From Linnemannia schmuckeri (taxonomy: Eukaryota; Mortierellomycota; Mortierellomycetes; Mortierellales; Mortierellaceae), in assembly GCA_029449235.1 (NCBI GenBank), contig JANATG010000002.1:2294001-2358000 (forward strand): a stretch of 64,000 nt of DNA, given 5' to 3'. The notes beneath the pieces were generated by a model. The model saw only the letters and a list, made by a program, of their open reading frames with translations. It searched no databases and was not told the DNA's origin. This document shows positions 56,216 to 64,000 of this stretch, piece by piece; position 1 is the stretch's first letter, and the number at the start of each line of letters is the position of its first letter. The translations under genes were made by a program, and so were the position numbers.

Positions 56216-59200
56216 GCAACAACAACAACAACAACAACAGCAACAGCAACAGCAACAACAACAGCAACAGCAACAACAAAAACCACTACCGCCCCACCAA
56301 CGGTTACAGCAGCAACAATCATCCATACCAGTGCCGGTTCGACAAGTGCCAGCTTCTCAATCAGTATCAGGACTGGCACCTGTACTTCTGCCATCATCAA
56401 CCATTACTCCATCGGCACAGTCGAGCCCATCATCGAAGCTACAGAGTGATCCTCTTATTATACATTGGTACGAGGAACCCGAAGGGCGCGGTTCAGCGCA
56501 GGGGGAGCAAAGGCAAGTTTCTGTCTGTTTGTTTGTTGTTGTTCGTTCAATTTGCAGCTGACACATAGGGGGATGGGTGATATGGAGTGACGATGGCGAG
56601 TTACATTGGCTGTCCCTTTTTTTCCTGATTTCATGCAGTCGTCCCCGGGCTGGCCCCACGGTGTTCAGAATATATATAGAACATGAGCATTCTGACACGA
56701 CCGAGGGATACGGAAGGGGACAGAAATATAGAAAAAAAATAAGGGAGGAGTGAAAAGGAGAACAAAAGTGTATGCTGATCTGCCAGGAGTGTCGTTGCGC
56801 AATGGTCAGCCAGTCACAAAAAACTGACTTAATATATAGTTTGAGAGAAACGCTGGCTCCAACACGTTGCACGGTTACATGGAATAGGTTTTGGGAGACA
56901 TCGGGAAGGAATGAAGAAAAAGAGTAGTATTAACAAAGACAACGACAGATGGGCCAAATCTGCGCGAGAACGAACGAGAGCGAGCGATAAGGGGAGAAAA
57001 GGCGTGTTCAAGGAGTAAGAATGAAAGACCGAGAGCAAGAGTAAGAAAAACAGAGAGAGAGCATTTGTGTTAGTAGCTGCTTTAACAGCTCGGATTTTGG
57101 CTTGTTGGGGTGAGGAGCAACAAGAAATATCGAGAGCAAATCCCATTCAGGAGGTTCATGGTTAATGAGCCAAGCAACGTCTCTATTTTTCTTGTTACAG
57201 AAAGAGCGAGAGAAATCAAGAGATTGCAATTATTGAGAGACAGAACGAGAGAGAGAAACAGACCATTGAGCGAAATGCCAGCAGCAGCATTGTGCATTGA
57301 CCAAATGTCACCTGGCTATTTCATGGACTGTCCAGGAGTGTAGCGTGTGCCTCCCCTGGTTCCTGCTCCTTATTTTTACCCTCCCGTTCGTTAAAAACAA
57401 GCCTCTCCTCCCTCCCTCCTTCCTTCCTTAGGGACATATTAGTGCGAAAGTAGGATCAACCATGAGGCCTTGGATGTTACAAAACTCTGAGGATATGGGT
57501 GTGTCCGCTAACTAACGTCCCTCTCCTCTTTGTTTATTTCCTTCGTTTTTTAATCTCTTTTCAACCATTCCTCCATCGTCCCCCATTTCCCTATCTCACA
57601 GCACTCCACCCACGCCTGTGATAATTACCCTTCCAAGTACGGACACCAACACATCAACGGTGATACAACAGCCGTCTAAGAACATCTCATCCATTCCTAT
57701 TCCAGCCATCTCAATTCCCCAAACATCATTTGCCCCTGGTATCCTTCCTTCGTCCATCTCACCCCCTGCATCCCCTCGCACGCCTCAGGCATCCAAAGCC
57801 CGACAGCGCAGAGTATCGTCTGTCTCTAGCAGCCACAGCATTCGACAAGTCGGCACATACGGAGGCGGTAGCAGAGTTCCGATGATGTCCCCAGCCAGAA
57901 AAGCCAACCCTTATTACTCTGGCGTCATCGCCCGCTTCTCCAACGGCGGCAGACATTCGCCTCATGACCGTGATCACTCTTCGTCGTCATCGAAGCGGAG
58001 GAGTGTTGTCGCGGTTGGTGGCGAGCGCGCCAAAGTAGGAGCTGAAGCCACATCAAGTCGTAACAAATTGACGATGACGGAAACAACAAGTCAGGACCTC
58101 CCAAAGCCTGTAGTACCGACCAAGACTCGTCCTTTATCGACCGCGTCGACTGTCAGCAGCATTGTATCCGAAGTCAAGGAAAAAGAGCCACTGCCGGCAT
58201 TACCGTCTCATCAGGAATCGGATGAAGAGTCCAATGACGAGCACGAGGCCACCTCCCACTCTTCCTTTATTTCGAGCCCCGTCCAAGCCCCGCTCATGTT
58301 TACGCCGACCTACGAAGAGGAGTATGATGTTGAGAAGGATAGTGTCAGGAACAGCATCCGAGGCTCGCTATTTTATGGGAAAGCAGTTCCCCATTACACT
58401 GGAACTGTGCCCATCGCCCATGGCCCTCGTACCTACAACACCCGCTCGGCCTCACCCCCCTCTGGGCGCACAGTCCCCATCCCTCCAGAGATTAACACCC
58501 AATTTGTAAGTCCATGGTTTATGCACATAACTTACAATACACTATCACTCTGTGAAGTTCGCGAGCTAATAATATATTATTACCCTTTTCAATTTAACTA
58601 GGCTGTTACGAGCGCGCAAACGATGGAATCGGCGAATGAACCCCAGTCTACAGGAGATTACGTGTCCAGCAGCATGAGCGACGATCTTGACGTGGATTCG
58701 CCCGATTCGCAATTTTCCTCGCATGCTGGATACGGCGAACATGGAGGTGGAATTATTACGACCGAAGAAGGATGGGATGATTCTGAGTTACAGCAGGACG
58801 ATAGTCTGAAATCAAACGCGCCACCAGTTGTGATGGTCCAACGACCTTCGATGGAGCTCTCCATCCTCCCCGAGCAGCCCCCATTTGTTCAAAGCACCCG
58901 GCCGCTTTCGTCAGCGTCGTCGGTCATATCGTCGAACTCGACCAAGATGGTCCCTCCCGGACCAGGTCGCCTTACCTCCGTCGCCCAGTGGTCAGAGTCC
59001 AGCTACGATCCATGTGCCCCTATTCGGTGGGATGAGCTGTTCGAGATGGATCCCAACAGCAAGGGACCGCTCTGGTTGAGTCATCGCGAGTTGGGTCAGA
59101 TCCCGCATGAGTTCTTTGACGGGCTGAGAAATCTGCGAGAGCTCTACTTGGATCACAACGACATCAAGGTCGTGCCCGACTCTCTTCTGAAACTCACCAA

Positions 59201-62200
59201 GCTGGACGTCCTTGATCTCAGCTGCAACTCGATCAGCAGTTTCCACTCTGCGTTCAAGATGAAGAAACTGAAGAACCTCCGACGACTCAACTTGGACCAC
59301 AACATGCTGACGGACATCTCGCCTATCTACAAACTCAAGTCTCTCCGGGAACTACGGATGAACCACAACTTTGTCCCATACCTGGCGATCGCGATCCAGA
59401 ATATGACCAAGCTCAAGATTCTTGCCATGGAATCCAACTCGCTCTCGACTCTGCCAGAGACGATGGGCAAGCTGGGTAACCTCTGCGAGCTACGACTTTC
59501 AGACAACAACCTTCGAGCCCTGCCTGAGTCCATTGGATCGATCCGTACCCTGCAAGTCTTGGCTCTGCGTTCGAATCTGCTGGAGAGGCTACCAGAGTCA
59601 TGGAAGGACATGGAGAACCTCTCGACCTTAGATTTGGCCAGTAACAAGTTAATCAGCTTGCCCGCAGATATCGTTCGACTTCCCAAGCTGACCCACCTGG
59701 ATCTCCACGACAACCAGATCCGCGCCTTGCCTGACAAGATTGGTCAACTCAGCAACTTGGTCGTGCTTCAACTCTGCAACAACCAACTCAGGGAGCTTCC
59801 TCGTGACATCGGACGTCTGAAGGATCTGCACGATCTTGTGCTCTCTTTCAATCAACTGCGCAGACTGCCAGACGAGATTGGAAAGCTGAACAAGTTGCAG
59901 GAGCTCAAGTTCGACAACAACCCTCTGCGATCGTTGCCCAAGACGATCCAACGTTTGACCAATGTGCGACGCGTTCACTTGCAAGGGTGCGAACTCCACG
60001 ACCTGCCGGTCGAGTTGGGCGTCGCCTTTAAAGAACTCATTCACCTGGACTTGTCTGGAAACCGATTCGAGGTCATGCCCGCATTGGACCAGATGACGCG
60101 CCTGGAGGAGCTGTACATTTCCAACAACCTGCTGCGCGAGATTGGTACATCATCGTTGAACCTTCAAACCTCCAACAACAGCAACAACAGCAACAACAGC
60201 TATAACACTGGAACCATCTCGGGACCAATGGGTGGAGGTTTGGGGCTGGCCAACAGCGCACAGCTTGGTACAGGACATGGATCTCTCTCGAGCCAGACTG
60301 CCAGCGCAAGTTCCAGCCACGGAGGGACTATTCTGGTAAACTCGTCGACTGGTCAGGGATCAACTGGAGGCATCTCTGGAACACTCAACATGGGTGGAGG
60401 AGTAACTTCCAGCAAGTTGTCAGAGCTGAAGCGACTCCGTGTGTTTGAGGCCAGCAACAACCAGATTCGTGTCTTGTCGCCCAAGATTAATATGCTTCCC
60501 CGGTTGGAGGTGTTGGATCTGAGTGACAACCTGTTGACCTGGTTGCCCAAGGAAGTTGGCGATCTCGCGGATCTGAAGATACTGATTCTCGAGGGCAACC
60601 CCATCAAGTCTCTGCCGTCTTCGCTTTCAAAGCTCATGGGCAGCCTCGAGGTCTTTAGGATCGGCGAGTGGCCCGAGAATGGCTTCGAGATTACCAGAGT
60701 AAGTTGTGTCATCTTTAGGCACTTTATTTACACTTTTCGTGCCCTAGGAAGGAGTTTGACTACTGACCGGGCTTTTTGTTTTTCTGTCGGTACTTAGGAG
60801 CAGGCGCAGATGAACATGAAGATCAATGTGTTGCAGACGTTCATGCCACAGCAGATCGAGAGGACTTTGTTGATGAGGATGCACGACTCGATCCTCAAAC
60901 GCGTACAGGAACTCGACAGCCAACGGTACAGAGACGAACACGACTTGGACAAAGTGACAGGATCTGGCCTCCACTCTAAGGCGCTGACGACCACCCCTCA
61001 GCGCGTCCCCGGGACCTCCTTTGCGCTGGCGACCAACCTTGTAAGCGCTATGCAGCAGGCCCGTTCAGGAAGTTTGCCATTGGAGGCAGGAGTACGAGCT
61101 CGTCTTGGAATCACCCAGGGTCTTGCGATTGCGACCCAGAACATGATGGCGCACCGCGACTTTTCGCTGCCAACCCCTTCGCCCGGAAATGAGAGCCAGG
61201 CGACGTCCACCGCTGGTTCAGGCTACTACTCGACTTCCTCGGCCATGTTGAGTATGAACAGTGAGGGTATCAACCCCAACTATGGCGACTACTCGGCTTC
61301 AACTGTCAGGACTCTTCCAACTCTCCAATTCACCAACATTCGTGGCCAGGCAGGACCCGTCACCTCGTTGCCCTTGACGTCCAGCCCCTTGACCGCCTCT
61401 GTTCCCTCGGGTCCATTGTCAGCCTTCCCTCTGCTCAACAGTCTCCGTACCCGAAAGAGCCAACAAAGTCTTTCGGCCAAGAAATCAGGCGCCGCAGGAG
61501 CTCGTCCTAAGAGCATGTATAGCTATGGTGATCAATTGGATGCGAGTCAGGATGATGCCTCATCCCCTCAGGCATCATCCACTCTCAGCAACCGCATGAG
61601 TCGCGTTTTCGACTTTAGCAACAGCGGTAGCAGTCAAGGCAACAACGGAAACGGCAAGCAGAAGAATAACGGAGGTGCTCCTAGGATCTCGACTCTAGAG
61701 TCTTCGACGTTGCAGTTGAGCACGGATGCCATGATGGCGCTCGGCTTGGGCTCTCAACCCGGAACTGCTGGAAGCGTGATCGCTCGTGGTTATGGCTCTG
61801 ATCGATTGGGATTCGGACTGGATCACGGATCAAGACTGGGAGACGGATCCTTAGCAGATCTCAAGAACTCAATGGCAATCAAAAGCTCACCCTCGTTGAC
61901 GTCGACACCCTTGCCTCTGTTCTCTACTCGTCCCACATCACCAGTCCCAGGTAACTCTGCCGCGAAGCAGGAGAAGGCCCGCACGTCCAAGACTTCGTTT
62001 GCACGACCCGTTTCGCCTCTGCCTACCCACGTCTCAGACTCTGCCATGAAATCACCCTCTAGCCCCGGTGGAAGTGGCGGATTTAGCACGGAAAAGACTA
62101 CGACTACGCTGCCTTGGTTGCGCCTCAAGTCCTCTTCGGGCGTACCTCAAAGCTTCTCGCAGGAAAGCGGATACCAGCAACCCAGCGGCGACTTTCCTCC

Positions 62201-62918
62201 AGCTTCCGCTTCGATCGCATCAACGGCAACATCCATGTCGACAACTTCGTTGCTGGTACAGCCTACCATCAATGGTCTTCCCATATCTGCGCCAACTCCA
62301 CCGCCCATCTTGCTGGACTATACCCTGGAGACGTCGACCTTGGACATCCCCTCGCACTTGTACTATAGTGCCAATGGCGATGATGTTGACGGTGATATGC
62401 CTGCCGGTGAGCATGACGGGGATGATGAGTTGTCTCGTTTGGGCGACGGTATGGGCCTTGATGTTGAGACCGAGGACGACAGTATATCGACGACAACGGG
62501 TGGTCGTGCCGAGAGAACTCGTCCACGGATCAGGACCAAGGCACTCCTGGTTGAATCTCAGGCCAAATCTCAACAGGAAGCCTACCAGCAGCAACAACTT
62601 CTCCAACAGCAACAGCAGCAACAGCAATACCAGGCGACCGCTACGGATCCAGTTCTGAAGATTGCGGTGTTGAAGGGCATCTACGATCAGATTCTGCAGA
62701 ATATGGACCAGATGGTAGAGCAGAATGTGCAGGAGTCGCCGGCCAAGAAGAACAACAACAAGTTCAAGTTGTTGAACACGCTCAAGTTCTTGAAGGCGGA
62801 TCGGAACGGCAGCGGAAACAGCAGTAACAACAGCAGCACCAACAACCATCATCACCACCAAGGATCTCTGTCGAGCTCTCTTGTTGGCCATCACCCCATG
62901 ACCACCACCCTGCAGTAA
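54174..62918 (+). CDS. Giant low-complexity, poly-Gln and leucine-rich-repeat protein (2486 aa, 4 exons)
   Basis: I cannot name its function. Exons are 54174-56512, 57602-58505, 58602-60698 and 60798-62918; total 2487 codons. The first ~1080 residues are disordered Ser/Thr/Gln/Pro sequence, with 53 uninterrupted Gln at about 650-702. About seventeen 23-residue LRRs of the SHOC2/LAP/adenylyl-cyclase type (Leu-Pro-x-x-Ile/Leu...Leu-x-x-Leu-x-Leu-x-x-Asn) span about 1231-1764, broken near 1598-1685 by a Ser/Asn/Gly-rich loop. After them comes a helical segment (Gln-Thr-Phe-Met-Pro-Gln-Gln-Ile-Glu-Arg) and more disorder. No cyclase, phosphatase, PDZ or kinase domain is visible. The LRR type suggests binding a small GTPase or polarity factor. 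The join of exons 1 and 2 rests on a GC donor; if wrong, there are two genes. Confidence 0.75.
56121..56279 (+). repeat. 53-codon CAA/CAG tract
   Basis: Uninterrupted Gln codons, mostly CAA with CAG interruptions concentrated in the 3' third. The CAG interruptions should lower slippage there. Confidence 0.95.
56513..57601 (+). other. 1089-bp GC-AG intron of the giant LRR gene
   Basis: The donor is AG|GCAAGT, the strict GC-donor consensus. The acceptor is CTCACAG at 57601. The phase fits exactly: AG plus C makes a Ser codon, giving Gln-Ser-Thr-Pro-Pro-Thr-Pro. The nearest GT donor (56517) gives the wrong phase. The downstream frame has no ATG near 57602, arguing against a separate gene. Yet it is 5-15 times longer than other introns here, so a hidden promoter or unseen exon is possible. 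Confidence 0.65.
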
Positions 62919-63620
62919 TAGATTGTCAGGATGGATGGCGTTTTTTTTATCTTTCGACACTTAATAATTTGCTATTTCATGAACGCAGCCTTTTGTTCTT
63001 CGTTCTTTTTGTGAGAATGACATGATCATGATTACTTTCCTCTAAACCAACCCAAAAAACCACCTTTCACGAATTTTTTCGAATTCTCGGGAAACACCCT
63101 TCCCGTCTTGTAGTTTAGGTCACTTTTTCATTCCTTCTTTTCTTCTTCCCTTTCCCATTGTACTCTTTGCTTATTTATACCCTAGTTTACCTCATCATAG
63201 AAAAAAAATACATTCTTTCAATGATCGTCTCCTCCAAAGGAAAAGAAAGGCACACCCGCGTGAAAATTGAGTTTGGCAGTTGAATGGTCGAGAATGCAGG
63301 CATCACGTTTGCTACGGCTCTCGCATGACAAAAACCCACCTAAGACCTGCCACAACTTCAGGAAGATGTCAAAAAAAGGGTGGCCAAATTGTATTTTTAT
63401 TTTCTTTTGTCACTTTTCGCCGTTGCCGTTCTTTTTCACTTTCTTCTAACGCCCACTTTTCTTTCCATGTCACATCACCTTCCTGCTTCATAGCGTTTTC
63501 TGCTCGTCCCTTGTTCCTACCCTCTCATACCTTTCTCGTCTTCCACTTCCTACCTCAACTCCTTACGCAACACGTTCACCTTTGACATTCACTCTACACA
63601 ACGCACGTTTCTCGAAACAG
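62919..63620. other. 3' flank of the giant LRR gene
   Basis: No gene supported. C/T-rich sequence from about 63380 to 63600 probably belonged to the leader of the F-box gene that follows. Confidence 0.5.
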
Positions 63621-64000
63621 ACGAAAAAGTATAGAGTCACAAACTTATCAAGGGAGATGTAAGATGAAATCCTTCAGTACCTCACAAAACCCGATCTCAC
63701 ATCCTGCATCCGTGTCTCTCGCGCTTGGTCCCACCTCTTCTTCCCACCTCTATGTCGATCCATCAGTACCTCCAAATGCCGGGGCCGTGGATGCGCAACC
63801 GTCATACACATGCCTCCTCTCGGGAACGGTCATGGGGATATCCATTTTGAGTACTTCAAAAGATGGATTCAGCACGCTGATGGTCGAGAGCAGGCAGGGA
63901 TACGTAGGAATGGGCATTTGATTCAGGAGTTGAGGACGGAGTTTTGTGCTGTACAAGATCATGCTGTAGAAGCGGGTCCAAATGTCGACGCGATTTGATC
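63621..64000 (+). pseudogene. F-box gene start, probably broken, running to the window edge
   Basis: In one frame the sequence reads Leu-Ser-Arg-Glu-Met, then TAA (63660-63662), then Asp-Glu-Ile-Leu-Gln-Tyr-Leu and Cys-Ile-Arg-Val-Ser-Arg-Ala-Trp, a clear F-box. It continues with Gly-His-Leu-Ile-Gln-Glu-Leu-Arg-Thr, typical of the region after the F-box in this family, and meets TGA at 63996-63998. The in-frame TAA inside the F-box and the early end point to a pseudogene. Alternatively an acceptor AG at 63662-63663 joins an upstream exon I cannot see, and the TGA lies in a later intron. Confidence 0.65.

Noticed and set aside
56001..56400. Poly-Leu, poly-Val, poly-Cys and poly-Asn frames over the CAA repeat
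   Set aside because: Out-of-frame readings of the CAA/CAG tract that encodes Gln in the long frame.
54174..62918. Reading the giant LRR protein as adenylyl cyclase
   Set aside because: LRR type fits, but there is no PP2C-like or cyclase catalytic domain before the stop at 62918.

Overview
The window looks like a nuclear chromosome segment of an early-diverging filamentous fungus, most likely Mucoromycota and probably Mortierellomycotina (inference). The grounds are spliceosomal introns of roughly 60-200 bp with GT...AG ends, Gln/Asn-rich proteins, F-box/LRR family members with decayed copies, an endoglycoceramidase-like GH5 enzyme with a lectin tail, and a zuotin that keeps SANT domains. I see no rRNA, tRNA or CRISPR array. 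All multi-exon models were built by hand: exon lengths sum to whole codons and joins fall inside recognisable protein motifs.

Left part (1-8.7 kb): gene-poor. It holds a degenerate ~190-bp tandem duplication, one small secreted Cys-rich protein, a decayed Tc1/mariner transposase and about 5 kb of AT-rich DNA without a convincing gene.

Core part (8.7-29.4 kb): housekeeping and metabolic genes. In order: a syntaxin-6/Tlg1-type Qc-SNARE (+), NUFIP1 (-) and PDCD2/Tsr4 (+) sharing a 296-bp divergent promoter, an Old Yellow Enzyme homologue (-) with three copies of one 10-bp motif upstream, a p24 cargo receptor (-), a Kv-beta-like aldo/keto reductase (-) with a GC-AG intron, a type-B carboxylesterase (-) and an alpha/beta hydrolase (+). 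NUFIP1 (box C/D snoRNP assembly) and PDCD2/Tsr4 (chaperone of ribosomal protein uS5) both serve ribosome production, as does zuotin at 45-48 kb on the translating ribosome. Tlg1 and p24 belong to Golgi/endosome traffic.

Middle part (29.4-45.3 kb): F-box/LRR territory. There is a wrecked F-box/LRR copy with a fragment on the opposite strand, an intact 975-aa F-box protein whose start codon lies in a 7-nt first exon, a TMEM86/YhhN membrane protein, a secreted endoglycoceramidase-like GH5 with a ricin-type lectin domain, and a second intact F-box/LRR protein (553 aa). Another, apparently broken, F-box gene sits at the right edge.

Right part (45.3-64 kb): zuotin (-), diverging from a 1073-aa protein built around about eleven ~30-residue AT-hook-like repeats, then a predicted 2486-aa protein with 53 uninterrupted Gln codons and a long LRR domain, apparently joined by a second GC-AG intron. 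The last two large proteins are the least explained objects in the window.
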